From NCBI RefSeq assembly GCF_000374025.1, contig NZ_KB893180.1, positions 62,001 through 126,000 of the forward strand: a stretch of 64,000 nucleotides of DNA, in the 5' to 3' direction. The notes below the pieces were generated by a model. The model did not search any database. It had not been told where the DNA came from and worked only from the letters and a program-made list of their open reading frames with translations. The DNA is from Spirosoma panaciterrae DSM 21099. Its GTDB lineage: Bacteria; Bacteroidota; Bacteroidia; Cytophagales; Spirosomataceae. The position numbers were made by a program, and so were the translations under genes. Of this stretch, positions 43,343-52,559 are shown piece by piece. Every line of letters begins with the position of its first letter. Within the stretch, counting starts at the first letter, position 1.

Positions 43343-45022
43343 TTATAATCTCTGATTTTCAGTTTCTAGTGACACAAAGGAGAAATTTTTCCCATCGAAT
43401 AACCCTTTATTACTCAGTTTCAAATTAGGAATAACTAAAAGTGCCATAAACGACAAAGTCATAAACGGTGCCGCGAGCGTACTTCCCAATTCTTGCTTGG
43501 CATATTGGTCCAGGGATGCGTATTGTTCGGCGATTGCGTACCCATCAGCGTCGGTCATCAACCCGGCCACAGGTAACGCCAGCAATAAAGCCTTGTCATT
43601 TTTTTGATTAGTAGCCTGCCAATTACTGACTGCCGACAGGCCGCCTTTTGCCTCAATTACCAGATTAACCGCCTTACAAATACTCGCATCGTCGCAGCCG
43701 ACCGCTGTAATGTTGTGCGAATCATGCCCAACAGATGAAGCAATGGCGCCGTGTTTCAAGCCGAAATTTTTGATGAAGGCAACAGCGGGTGGCGCATCCT
43801 GATAGCGATTTACGACGACTAACTTCAGAACATCGCGCTCTACATCGGGTACCATCTGGTCTCCATCTGGCCTCAGGGACAGGTGCAGTTCGTTCGTAAT
43901 CAATTGACCATCGAGTGCTTCAATAACGCGCACTGACCTCGGCGATCCGTTTGCCTCCGCTAGTTTCACCACAAAATCGGCTGCTTTTTTGGGCTGGCAG
44001 TTAAATTGATTAACGTGTTCACTTCGTACGTCCTGAATCTTCGACTGACCATTTTCTGCCACGACTTCGCCATGGATGACCGTCTGTTTTATCTTAAATG
44101 TCTGCAGGTTATCAACTATAATATAATCAGCGGGATCGCCTTCGCGTAATAAGCCAACGGGCAACCGATAATGCAGGACAGGGTTCAGACAAGCTGCACG
44201 TAGTACGTCCCAGATCGAATGGCCTTGCGCCAATGCCCTCACTACAAGCTGATTGATGTGCCCTTCGGCCAGCGTATCAGGATGCTTATCATCGGAGCAG
44301 AACATAATCTGTTCTGGATATTGAGCTAGCAGGGGGATCAGGGCATCGAAGTTTCGGGCTGCACTCCCTTCACGAATCAGGATATGCATACCCCGCCTGG
44401 CTTTGTCAAGGCCCTCTTCATAAGTGAAGCATTCATGGTCGGTGGTAATGCCCGCATCTATATACTGCTGAGCCTTATCGCCCATCAGACCCGGTGCATG
44501 CCCATCTACGGGCTTGTTGAACGCCTGAGCCAGCGCGATTTTTGCCATTACGTCCGGGTCCTGATAGAGCACACCCGGAAAATTCATCATCTCGGCCAGG
44601 TAACCGATTTCCTTCATCGCCAGCAACTTGCGAACATCCTTCACACCAATCGTGGCCCCTGCGGTTTCGAAAGTAGTGGCCGGTACGCAGGATGGAGCCC
44701 CAAACATAAACTTGAACGGTACTCGACGGGCTTCCTCAATCATATAATGAACCCCTGCCACGCCAAGCACATTACCAATCTCGTGGGGGTCCGAAACCGT
44801 AGCCACCGTACCATGCACCACCGCCAGCCGGGCAAACTGTGGCGGAGTCAGCAGTGAACTCTCCACATGAACATGCGCATCGACAAACCCAGGCAGCGCA
44901 TAGGGTTCGCCCAAACGTTCGGGGCCCAGTTTATGAATTTCACTAATACGATTATTCTCAAACGTGATGGTCCCGTAGAAAATCGTTTGATCGAACAGAT
45001 TCAGGATATTGGCAGTAAGCAT
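43343..45022 (-). CDS. ade: Adenine deaminase
   Basis: 559 residues of the amidohydrolase superfamily, ade type (bacterial Ade, distinct from eukaryotic-like Add). The metal-binding HxH is ALPGFVDAHVHVESSLLTPPQFA; GTVATVSDPHEIGNVLG, VDGHAPGL and ITTDHECFTYEEGLDKA follow in order. The family C-terminal domain contains HNITAVGCDD. The enzyme converts adenine to hypoxanthine and ammonia for purine salvage. Length is close to the E. coli enzyme (588). Single gene, cytoplasmic. Confidence 0.94.
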   Translation of the reverse strand: MLTANILNLFDQTIFYGTITFENNRISEIHKLGPERLGEPYALPGFVDAHVHVESSLLTPPQFARLAVVHGTVATVSDPHEIGNVLGVAGVHYMIEEARRVPFKFMFGAPSCVPATTFETAGATIGVKDVRKLLAMKEIGYLAEMMNFPGVLYQDPDVMAKIALAQAFNKPVDGHAPGLMGDKAQQYIDAGITTDHECFTYEEGLDKARRGMHILIREGSAARNFDALIPLLAQYPEQIMFCSDDKHPDTLAEGHINQLVVRALAQGHSIWDVLRAACLNPVLHYRLPVGLLREGDPADYIIVDNLQTFKIKQTVIHGEVVAENGQSKIQDVRSEHVNQFNCQPKKAADFVVKLAEANGSPRSVRVIEALDGQLITNELHLSLRPDGDQMVPDVERDVLKLVVVNRYQDAPPAVAFIKNFGLKHGAIASSVGHDSHNITAVGCDDASICKAVNLVIEAKGGLSAVSNWQATNQKNDKALLLALPVAGLMTDADGYAIAEQYASLDQYAKQELGSTLAAPFMTLSFMALLVIPNLKLSNKGLFDGKNFSFVSLETENQRL

Positions 45023-45133
45023 AAAGGAACTTTCAACAGTTTAAAGCCTGTATGTTAACGTTCGGACAAAATAAATTGAGCGACTACGGCATTGTGCTTA
45101 ACGAACGTCAGCCTAGAATGCTCACACTACCCG

Positions 45134-46336
45134 TCAAATACGAATGAATAATTTTCGACGATACATCCATCGGAGCAGCAGGTAAAAAATGCCCAGGGTA
45201 GCCAGTCCGACAAGCAATTGTTCATACGGCTCTCCAAAAACCTGAAATAGCCGATGTCCCAGGTGGGTATATAACGACTTGACAATAAAATGACTGATCA
45301 ACTCAACCAGGCAGTAGATTGCAATGGAATTCATCCCGACAACGACCAGAGGAAAAGCCCATTTGCGCCAGCCTTTCACGTCTATAATTCCATAGAAAGC
45401 AGCCAGGAACCAATAGCACAAGCCTCCGCTGAACAGCACCCATGCGGGTGTCCAGATCCGTTTCACAATAGGACAGATACCGGCCCATTGCAGCACTAAT
45501 CCACTCACAAGACCGATAGCCCCAGCTACTGCCAACCGTTTCAGAATTTCCTGGCTTGTCAGATCGGACCGTAGCCAGCGCCCGGCCTGTAAGCCCAATA
45601 GCATAGTCCCCAGCGTTGGAATAAAACTCAGGGTGGCATACCCTCCACCGTTGAACAAAAATGGCTTTTCCCGGGGAAATAAATTCAGAAACCAGGTGTC
45701 AAACGCCCAGGCCAGATTACTATTCTTGTTAAAATGGGCCATCAATCCTGTGTAATGATTCGGCCAGTCGGCCGGAACGCCAACGGCCGTATAGTCTATA
45801 CCTACGGGCGACGGATACAGGACAAACGCCAGCCAGTAGCCGATCAAAATAGCGCCAAAAGCCAGCCAGCCGATTCGGGGTGACGTATTGCCCAGCAAGA
45901 ACAGAAAAGAATAACCAAGGCCGATTTGCGTAAGCGTATCTTCAAAAGTAAAGTACGTCTGGTCGGCATGCGTAGACCGCAGAAAAATACCCAGCAAAAT
46001 CAAAATCAGCGACCGCCGGACCGCATGACCAAACTGAACCCCAAATGATTCGCCCTGCTTGACCCGACTGGCAATCGAGTACGGCAGCGCAACCCCTACC
46101 AGAAACGAAAACGACGGCTGGATCATGTCGTGCAATGAACAGCCAGCCCAGGCTACATGGCTCTGATGGAAGGTCAGAAAGGACCAGAATGAACTATCAG
46201 GGAAAGCCTCATGAAGATGATGGAACCTTAAAATCTCGGCCGCCATGAGTGTCATCACAAAACCTCGATAGGCGTCCATAGACATCAATCGGCCAGCCAG
46301 AAAGCCAGCCTGTTTGTCGGGCGTAAGTTGGGGCAT
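45134..46336 (-). CDS. DUF5009/HGSNAT-like membrane acyltransferase
   Basis: 400 residues with about 10 membrane spans. The N-terminal motif [20 protein letters not shown] and the second block [25 protein letters not shown] match the DUF5009/NagX family, related to heparan-alpha-glucosaminide N-acetyltransferase and to YeiB. Such proteins are thought to acetylate amino sugars across the inner membrane. The probable active-site His lies in [10 protein letters not shown]. Regulator and substrate unknown. It is divergent from the UxaA gene across 267 bases containing a large palindrome. Confidence 0.85.
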   Translation of the reverse strand: MPQLTPDKQAGFLAGRLMSMDAYRGFVMTLMAAEILRFHHLHEAFPDSSFWSFLTFHQSHVAWAGCSLHDMIQPSFSFLVGVALPYSIASRVKQGESFGVQFGHAVRRSLILILLGIFLRSTHADQTYFTFEDTLTQIGLGYSFLFLLGNTSPRIGWLAFGAILIGYWLAFVLYPSPVGIDYTAVGVPADWPNHYTGLMAHFNKNSNLAWAFDTWFLNLFPREKPFLFNGGGYATLSFIPTLGTMLLGLQAGRWLRSDLTSQEILKRLAVAGAIGLVSGLVLQWAGICPIVKRIWTPAWVLFSGGLCYWFLAAFYGIIDVKGWRKWAFPLVVVGMNSIAIYCLVELISHFIVKSLYTHLGHRLFQVFGEPYEQLLVGLATLGIFYLLLRWMYRRKLFIRI

Positions 46337-46462
46337 AGTAAAGGGAAAGGAATTCTTCGGCCAAACTCCGCATTGACATTCATATTCGCAACAGCATAGA
46401 ATAAAGTTTTTTGAGAGGTGGTATATTTCGGGCCAATACGTCTCTTTATTAAACGATCAGGC

Positions 46463-46567
46463 GTAGTCAAGTATAGTCAGGGATTGCCAAGTATAGACAA
46501 GTGTGGTCAAGTATAGTCAGGAACAATTCTTGACAATCCCTGACTATACTTGACCACACTTGTCTAC
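46463..46567. repeat. Palindrome with 10-nt periodic repeats
   Basis: Right arm 46529-46566 can pair with two left segments: 46466-46491 (one mismatch) or 46494-46521 (28 perfect pairs with 46539-46566). The left side is built of 10-nt units related to CAAGTATAGT, CAGGGATTGC, CAAGTATAGA, CAAGTGTGGT. It lies in the divergent gap between DUF5009 and UxaA genes. Confidence 0.9.
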
Positions 46568-46603
46568 TTCTACCTGACAGTTAATTTAAAACCACATTGC
46601 TAA

Positions 46604-48262
46604 ATGGCTGCCCGAGTATTAAAAGTTCACCCTGCCGATAATGTCATTGTTGCGCTCCGCAACCTATCCGCTGGCGAACACATCGAATTTGAAAACGATA
46701 GGTATGAGCTACCCTACGCCGTTGGCGCTAAACACAAATTTGTGACTGAGGACCGGCAACCCGGCGACCCGATTACGATGTATGGCGTACTGGTTGGCAA
46801 AGCAACCCAACCCATCCGACGCGGAGAACCGATTACAACTTTCAATTTGAAGCATGACGCGGATCGATATGGCCTCGACAAAAAACAACCCTACCTGTGG
46901 CAACCACCCGATGTGTCGCAGTGGCAGGGCCGCACGTTCATGGGATATCACCGGGCCGACGGGAGCGTGGGTACACGAAATTACTGGCTCGTAGTACCGC
47001 TTGTATTTTGTGAAAACCGCAACGTGCTCATTCTAAAAGATGCTTTTGAGCGCGAATTAGGCTATGCTCAACCCGACATCTACCGGGAACAGGTCCATGA
47101 ACTGATCAGCCTGTACAAAGCAGGCGAACTGGACGTTGTCAAAAAAATGCAGCCATTTGTTGAACCGGCCTTTGCCCATCAGCAAGTTGCCAAACGCCCG
47201 TTCAAAAACATTGACGGCATCAAATTTCTGACGCATGAAATGGGCTGTGGTGGTACGCGTCAGGACTCCGCTTACCTGGGTTCCTTACTGGCAGGCTTTA
47301 TCAACAATCCGAACGTGGCTGGTGCAACCGTTTTGAGCCTGGGTTGCCAGCACTTACAGGTCGACATGATTTCGGCAGAAATCAAACGACAGAATCCGAA
47401 GTTCGACAAACCTCTGCTCTTGTTCGAACAACAGGCTGGCACCGAATACACGCTGATGTCACAAGCCATTAAAGAAACCTTCCTGGGACTGATCGAAGTC
47501 AACAAGATTGAACGGCAACCCGCACCATTGAGCAAATTGACCATTGGCCTCAAATGTGGGGGCTCCGATGGCTTTTCAGGCATATCGGCCAACCCGGCCC
47601 TGGGCCAACTGTCCGATATTGTCGTAACGCTGGGCGGTAAAACTGTACTGGCCGAATTTCCCGAACTGAACGGTGTTGAACAGGAGCTTATTAACCGTAC
47701 CGACGACACCACGAAAGCCCAGAAGTTCATCGACCTCATGAGTACGTACTCGGCTCAGGCCGAAGCCGTCGGTTCTGGTTTCGACATGAATCCGTCGCCC
47801 GGAAATATCAAAGACGGACTCATTACCGATGCCATTAAATCGGCAGGAGCGGCCAAGAAAGGAGGCACTTCGCCCGTTGCCGACGTACTCGACTATGCCG
47901 AACCGGCCACTACGCCGGGGCTGAACCTGCTCTGTACTCCTGGCAACGATGTGGAAGCGACAACTGGAATGGCTGGTTCGGGCACCAACGTGATTGTTTT
48001 CACGACGGGCCTCGGAACACCAACGGGTAATCCAATCTGCCCGGTGGTAAAAGTATCGACCAATACAACTCTTAAAAACCGGATGCCCGACGTGATCGAC
48101 TTCGACAGTGGTCCGATCATCGATGGCGAACAAACCATTTCGCAGAATGCCGACGCCATGCTGGAATACATTGTCCGGCTGGCATCGGGCAACGAAACAA
48201 CACAGGCCGAGCGCCTGGGCCAAGACGATTTCATTCCCTGGAAACGGGGCGTTTCACTTTAA
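46604..48262 (+). CDS. UxaA-family altronate/galactarate-type dehydratase
   Basis: 552 residues in one chain: SAF domain (residues 1-95; HPADNVIVALRNLSAGEHIEF) and the UxaA catalytic domain (TFMGYHRADGSVGTRNYWLVVP, FLTHEMGCGGTRQDSAYLGSLLAGFI, LSLGCQHLQVDMIS, TIGLKCGGSDGFSGISANPALG). Conserved cysteines and acidic residues for the metal or Fe-S centre are present. The enzyme dehydrates a sugar acid (altronate, galactarate or a relative) to a 2-keto-3-deoxy acid. Typical uronate-pathway partners are not nearby except the SDR dehydrogenase that follows, so the sugar acid is uncertain. Confidence 0.92.
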   Translation: MAARVLKVHPADNVIVALRNLSAGEHIEFENDRYELPYAVGAKHKFVTEDRQPGDPITMYGVLVGKATQPIRRGEPITTFNLKHDADRYGLDKKQPYLWQPPDVSQWQGRTFMGYHRADGSVGTRNYWLVVPLVFCENRNVLILKDAFERELGYAQPDIYREQVHELISLYKAGELDVVKKMQPFVEPAFAHQQVAKRPFKNIDGIKFLTHEMGCGGTRQDSAYLGSLLAGFINNPNVAGATVLSLGCQHLQVDMISAEIKRQNPKFDKPLLLFEQQAGTEYTLMSQAIKETFLGLIEVNKIERQPAPLSKLTIGLKCGGSDGFSGISANPALGQLSDIVVTLGGKTVLAEFPELNGVEQELINRTDDTTKAQKFIDLMSTYSAQAEAVGSGFDMNPSPGNIKDGLITDAIKSAGAAKKGGTSPVADVLDYAEPATTPGLNLLCTPGNDVEATTGMAGSGTNVIVFTTGLGTPTGNPICPVVKVSTNTTLKNRMPDVIDFDSGPIIDGEQTISQNADAMLEYIVRLASGNETTQAERLGQDDFIPWKRGVSL

Positions 48263-48357
48263 TTAAAAAGCGAAAGAGTGAATGAGTGAAAGAGCGAACC
48301 TACCAGATAGTATTCGCTTCAGCCTCTCTTTCGCTCTTTCACTCATTCACTCTTTAA
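48263..48357. repeat. YGAAAGAG palindrome, copy E
   Basis: Perfect 26-nt arms (48273-48298 and 48330-48355) with a 31-nt loop; the left side has one extra unit. Units: AAAGAGTG, AATGAGTG, AAAGAGCG. It occupies the gap from the UxaA stop (TAA, 48260-48262) to the SDR ATG at 48361. Confidence 0.95.
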
Positions 48358-48360
48358 CCT

Positions 48361-49134
48361 ATGTTCTCTCTCCAAAATAAAACCGCCCTCATCACGGGGG
48401 GAGCCAGTGGCATTGGACTGGCCATTTCAAAAACGTTTGCCCAGGCAGGCGCATCGGTACATATCCTCGACCTCAATGCCGATCAGGCCGAACAGGCCGC
48501 CAGCGAAATTCGGCAAACGGGCGGATTGGTAACCAGCCATGCTGTCGACGTATCGAATCAAAGCCAGACGGTAGAGGTCATCAATCAGATTGCCGAGCAG
48601 GGCCCAATCCATATTCTGGTGAACAATGCGGGCGTATCGCACATTGGGACCGTCGAAACCACAACCGAAGCCGATTTCGACCGGATTTTTCGGATCAATA
48701 CCAAAGGGGTTTATAACTGCCTGTTTGCGACGATTCCACACATGAAAAAAAACGGAGGGGGCGTAGTGCTCAATATGGCCTCGATAGCGGCTACGCTTGG
48801 GATTCCTGATCGCTTTGCTTACTCGATGAGCAAAGGAGCGGTGCTAACCATGACCTTGTCGGTAGCAAAGGATTACCTGAAAGACAATATCCGCTGCAAC
48901 TGCATTTCGCCCGCACGCGTGCATACACCATTTGTGGACGGTTTCATCGCCCGGACCTACCCCGGACGTGAAGCTGAAATGTTTGAAAAGCTCTCAAAAA
49001 CCCAGCCGATTGGCCGTATGGCCGAACCCGAAGAAGTAGGCGCGTTGGCGCTCTACCTGTGCTCCGACGAAGCGGGCTTCATCACTGGCTGCGACTATCC
49101 TCTGGACGGTGGTTTTACCCGATTGAATAACTAA
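48361..49134 (+). CDS. SDR-family sugar dehydrogenase/oxidoreductase
   Basis: 257 residues, classical short-chain dehydrogenase. TGGASGIG (residues 12-19) binds NAD(P); Asp37 after HIL-D prefers NAD; NNAG at 88-91; catalytic Ser141, Tyr154 and Lys158 are present (LNMASIAATLGIPDRFAYSM and the next SKG). The C-terminal motif GCDYPLDGGFT is normal. Together with the UxaA dehydratase it probably forms a two-gene route for oxidation and dehydration of a sugar (such as L-fucose or L-rhamnose-type acids); this is inference. Its stop touches the stop of the convergent GNAT gene with no spacer. Confidence 0.93.
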   Translation: MFSLQNKTALITGGASGIGLAISKTFAQAGASVHILDLNADQAEQAASEIRQTGGLVTSHAVDVSNQSQTVEVINQIAEQGPIHILVNNAGVSHIGTVETTTEADFDRIFRINTKGVYNCLFATIPHMKKNGGGVVLNMASIAATLGIPDRFAYSMSKGAVLTMTLSVAKDYLKDNIRCNCISPARVHTPFVDGFIARTYPGREAEMFEKLSKTQPIGRMAEPEEVGALALYLCSDEAGFITGCDYPLDGGFTRLNN

Positions 49135-49749
49135 TCAGAGTGTTAGGTACATGTCGTAGTTGAGCACTTCATTCTCGAACTGGCCTACTTCGACAAACCC
49201 ATATTTCTGGTAATACCGATGGGCGCGGACGTTTCGGGTCTGCACCCCACCCCATAAAATTATCCGCTGCTTGTTCATGGCCCTGGCGATTGTCAGGGCT
49301 TTTTTCATTAAATGACTCCCCAGACCTCGGCTCTGATACACATCGGCGATGGAAGGCGCTATCGAAAAATCGGTTTCTGCATGGATGGGTATGCCCAACG
49401 TCTGAAAGCGGGCAGCATCTGAAGGCGTAGCTCCCGACAGTAACAAAACATAGGCAACAATGGTCTGATTATCGGCAGAAGTAGCAACCAGACGCACGAT
49501 TTCGGCCGGATTCAACGTCTTGCAGATATGCCGTACCGTTTCCTCAACAAACGAATGAGGGGCAAAATAGCTTCGGGTCTCGGCCGATAAGCCCTTAAAA
49601 TAACCCGTCAGTTTAGGTGCATCCGTTGAATCCAAAAGCCGAATAACAATTGGCTCGTCGGGCGACAGGTGAATGGTTTCGGGGGCAAGCGCTTCCATAG
49701 CTACAAATGGCAGATTATAATAAGCTTTATAGTCACGATATATTGTCAC
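49135..49749 (-). CDS. GNAT-family N-acetyltransferase
   Basis: 204 residues. The acetyl-CoA binding motif of the GNAT fold is QSRGLGSHLMKKALTIARAMN; VRAHRYYQKYGFVEVGQFE is the C-terminal block. The N-terminal part (PIVIRLLDSTDAPKLTGYFKGL) is typical of the family. The substrate is not predictable; both protein and small-molecule targets exist. Its start overlaps the last 17 bases of the upstream membrane gene, so the two are probably cotranslated. It converges with the SDR gene. Confidence 0.87.
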   Translation of the reverse strand: MTIYRDYKAYYNLPFVAMEALAPETIHLSPDEPIVIRLLDSTDAPKLTGYFKGLSAETRSYFAPHSFVEETVRHICKTLNPAEIVRLVATSADNQTIVAYVLLLSGATPSDAARFQTLGIPIHAETDFSIAPSIADVYQSRGLGSHLMKKALTIARAMNKQRIILWGGVQTRNVRAHRYYQKYGFVEVGQFENEVLNYDMYLTL

Positions 49750-50305
49750 CCATCAAAAAGCCAGCAATCGCCAGTACCATAACGACTCCGCCTACTATCA
49801 GTATAATAAATTCCCCCGGACCCAACGGCGGGTTATACCTGTTCGGATATACCTGTCTGTAGATGTAGTTGAGTTGTTTTACACTTGGAATCAAAAAGAG
49901 GAAGGGTGGTATAAATAAAGCCATCAGCGCCAGACTATCCGGCGAAAGCCTGTCCAGAACTCGCTGGGCTACAGCCAGTATAACAAAGCCCGTAGCGTAC
50001 CCATTACCACTAATACCTGGATGCCCTTTTTCGACAGCGAGATCATTGATGTGGTCCAATAACGTATGCACGAAAAATATATTAAAAATGGCCCGCCAGA
50101 ATGGATAGATGTCCCATTCGTACACATTCCTGAAAAAAGCCCAGTTTTTATAAAACCAGTAAATGGTGTATATGCCAAACGAAAAAAAGGACAACAGACA
50201 GAAAGCCCAGACTGGCTGACTTTTCACATAAGGCACAATCTCTACATCGTTGTCATTTCCGGTCATGCGGATGGTTGTATTAAGTTGGGGAGCAATATAG
50301 CTCAT
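49733..50305 (-). CDS. Small integral membrane protein of unknown function (DUF4234-like)
   Basis: 190 residues with about four membrane spans (WAFCLLSFFSFGIYTIYWFY, then WRAIFNIFFVHTLLD, LALMALFIPPFLFLI, FIILIVGGVVMVLAIAGFL). The WKNWAFFRNVYEW-type segment after the first span and the NYIYRQVYPNR block resemble DUF4234 proteins. No function known. It overlaps the following GNAT gene by 17 bases. An alternative start is the internal ATG at residue 14, but the first ATG is kept. Confidence 0.72.
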   Translation of the reverse strand: MSYIAPQLNTTIRMTGNDNDVEIVPYVKSQPVWAFCLLSFFSFGIYTIYWFYKNWAFFRNVYEWDIYPFWRAIFNIFFVHTLLDHINDLAVEKGHPGISGNGYATGFVILAVAQRVLDRLSPDSLALMALFIPPFLFLIPSVKQLNYIYRQVYPNRYNPPLGPGEFIILIVGGVVMVLAIAGFLMGDNIS

Positions 50306-50464
50306 CCATGACTAAATGGACACTAAAAAAATAATAACGAATTGCGAAAACAGGGGTTGCATTCATACGGGCAGGCCCTAACCCTGGAGCATAGTTTTGT
50401 TGCCGGCTCCTCCTTGGAAAAAGAGCAAAATAGTCGTAAATTAGCCAGATTCTAAACGACGCTG

Positions 50465-52486
50465 ATGAGCTTTAAATTAACTTCAGAATTCCAGCCTACT
50501 GGCGATCAGCCAAAGGCCATAAGTCAACTTGTCAAAGGTATCAACGAGGGCGAACCTTCTCAAGTGTTGCTTGGGGTAACGGGCTCAGGTAAGACGTTTT
50601 CTGTAGCCAATGTGATTGCCCAGACCAATCGCCCGACCCTCGTCCTGAGTCACAACAAAACCCTGGCGGCCCAGTTGTACGGTGAGTTCAAGCAGTTTTT
50701 CCCTGAAAATGCGGTCGAGTATTTCATTTCCTACTACGACTACTACCAGCCCGAAGCGTATATAGCTACCACCAATACCTACATTGAGAAAGACCTGGCC
50801 ATCAATGAGGAAATTGATAAACTTCGACTGGCTGCTACATCGGCCCTGATGAGCGGTCGGCGCGATGTGATTGTGGTGGCTTCGGTATCCTGCATTTATG
50901 GCATGGGAAACCCCGAGGAATTTAAAAACAACGTGGTTCGGATTGGTGTTGGCGAACGAATGAGCCGCAATCAGTTTCTGCATCAGTTGGTCAGTATTCT
51001 GTATAGCCGAACCGAAGCCGAATTTCAGCGGGGGAATTTTCGGGTCAAAGGCGACACCGTCGATCTCTATGTAGCCTACGCCGATTTTGCCTATCGGGTA
51101 ATTTTCTTCGGTGACGAGATCGAAACCATTCAACGGATTGACCCATCGACGGGTAAAAAACTTTCTTCGGAGAGTATGGTGACCATCTTTCCGGCCAACC
51201 TGTTCGTAACGAGTGGCGATACCCTGAAAGGGGCTATTCACGAAATACAGGACGACCTGGTGGCGCAAATCCGCTATTTTGAATCGGACTTCCGGGAGCA
51301 GGAAGCCACCCGTATTCGCGAACGTACCGAATTCGATCTCGAAATGATGCGTGAACTTGGTTACTGCTCCGGTATCGAAAACTACTCCCGCTACTTCGAC
51401 CGACGTAAACCCGGCCAGCGCCCCTTCTGCCTGCTCGACTATTTCCCGGACGATTATTTGCTGGTGATCGACGAAAGTCACGTGACCATTCCGCAGATTC
51501 GGGCCATGTGGGGGGGCGACCGTTCCCGAAAAACCGCCCTGGTCGATTACGGCTTCCGACTACCATCGGCGCTGGATAACCGTCCGCTCACGTTCCAGGA
51601 ATTCGAAGACTTATCGGGCCAAACCATTTTTGTTTCAGCCACTCCATCCGACTACGAACTTCGCCGGAGCGAGGGTGTTGTGGTCGAACAGCTTATTCGG
51701 CCAACGGGTCTGCTCGATCCCGAAATCGAAGTCCGGCCAAGTTTGAACCAGATCGACGACCTGCTCGAATCCATCGATAGCCGGGTTAAGCGGAATGAGC
51801 GTGTTCTGGTAACGACCTTAACGAAGCGAATGGCCGAAGAACTGACGAAATATCTGGACCGAGTCGGTATCAAAACCCGCTACATCCACTCCGAAGTAAA
51901 AACGCTGGATCGGGTCGAAATTCTGCGCGATCTACGGCTGGGCAACTTCGATGTATTGGTTGGGGTGAACCTCCTGCGTGAAGGGCTCGACTTGCCTGAA
52001 GTTTCGCTGGTGGCGATCATGGACGCCGATAAAGAAGGCTTCCTGCGCGACATCCGGTCGCTGATTCAAACCATTGGTCGAGCCGCCCGAAATGCGAATG
52101 GCAAGGTGATTATGTATGCCGATACCATTACCGGCTCCATGCAAAAAGCCATTGATGAAACCAACCGTCGGCGGGCTATTCAGATGGAGTATAATGCTGA
52201 TAACAACATTGTGCCGACTACAGTATTGAAGTCCCGAGAAGCGATCATGGGTCAAACCAAAGTGGCCGACTCGAAGGTAAAGCATTTCTACGTAGAGCCG
52301 GAAGAGATTCGAATTGCGGCCGACCCCATCGTGCAGTATATGGGAAAGAGCGATCTGGAAAAGGTCATTGTCGAAACGCAGTCAAAAATGGAGCGGGCCG
52401 CCAAAGACCTCGACTTCCTCGAAGCTGCCCGCCTGCGCGACGAATTGTTTCAATTGCGCGATAAATTGAAGCAGCAGACGGCTTAA
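50465..52486 (+). CDS. uvrB: UvrABC excision nuclease subunit B
   Basis: 673 residues, same length as the E. coli protein. The helicase-like core is complete: Walker A in VLLGVTGSGKTFSVANV, the beta-hairpin YYDYYQPEAYIATTNTYIEKD that inserts between DNA strands, DEAD-box-like LLVIDESHVTIPQI, motif VI QTIGRAARNANGKV, and the C-terminal UVR domain (MERAAKDLDFLEAARLRDEL) that binds UvrC. It acts in nucleotide excision repair. A terminator follows at once. Confidence 0.98.
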   Translation: MSFKLTSEFQPTGDQPKAISQLVKGINEGEPSQVLLGVTGSGKTFSVANVIAQTNRPTLVLSHNKTLAAQLYGEFKQFFPENAVEYFISYYDYYQPEAYIATTNTYIEKDLAINEEIDKLRLAATSALMSGRRDVIVVASVSCIYGMGNPEEFKNNVVRIGVGERMSRNQFLHQLVSILYSRTEAEFQRGNFRVKGDTVDLYVAYADFAYRVIFFGDEIETIQRIDPSTGKKLSSESMVTIFPANLFVTSGDTLKGAIHEIQDDLVAQIRYFESDFREQEATRIRERTEFDLEMMRELGYCSGIENYSRYFDRRKPGQRPFCLLDYFPDDYLLVIDESHVTIPQIRAMWGGDRSRKTALVDYGFRLPSALDNRPLTFQEFEDLSGQTIFVSATPSDYELRRSEGVVVEQLIRPTGLLDPEIEVRPSLNQIDDLLESIDSRVKRNERVLVTTLTKRMAEELTKYLDRVGIKTRYIHSEVKTLDRVEILRDLRLGNFDVLVGVNLLREGLDLPEVSLVAIMDADKEGFLRDIRSLIQTIGRAARNANGKVIMYADTITGSMQKAIDETNRRRAIQMEYNADNNIVPTTVLKSREAIMGQTKVADSKVKHFYVEPEEIRIAADPIVQYMGKSDLEKVIVETQSKMERAAKDLDFLEAARLRDELFQLRDKLKQQTA

Positions 52487-52499
52487 TTTGCAAACCGAC

Positions 52500-52540
52500 T
52501 ACTTTCCATTTTGCAGCAGCTAATTGTAAAATGGAAAGTA
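52500..52540 (+). terminator. Terminator after uvrB
   Basis: ACTTTCCATTTT (52501-52512) pairs with AAAATGGAAAGT (52528-52539); one further T-A pair outside. A TTTAATTATCTTT stretch follows. The -7 box of the possible small RNA begins within this tail. Confidence 0.75.
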
Positions 52541-52546
52541 TTTAAT

Positions 52547-52554
52547 TATCTTTG
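52547..52554 (+). promoter_or_regulatory. Putative -7 box upstream of a small RNA candidate
   Basis: TATCTTTG is an exact TAnnTTTG match with no open frame downstream in the same direction, so it either drives a non-coding RNA or is chance. Confidence 0.4.
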
Positions 52555-52559
52555 CAACG

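Noticed and set aside
47576..48223. Leftward frame of 215 codons antisense to the UxaA gene
   Set aside because: Shadow of the real gene; basic, low-similarity sequence with no domain.
50585..51481. Leftward frame of 298 codons inside uvrB
   Set aside because: Antisense shadow; uvrB on the other strand is complete and conserved.
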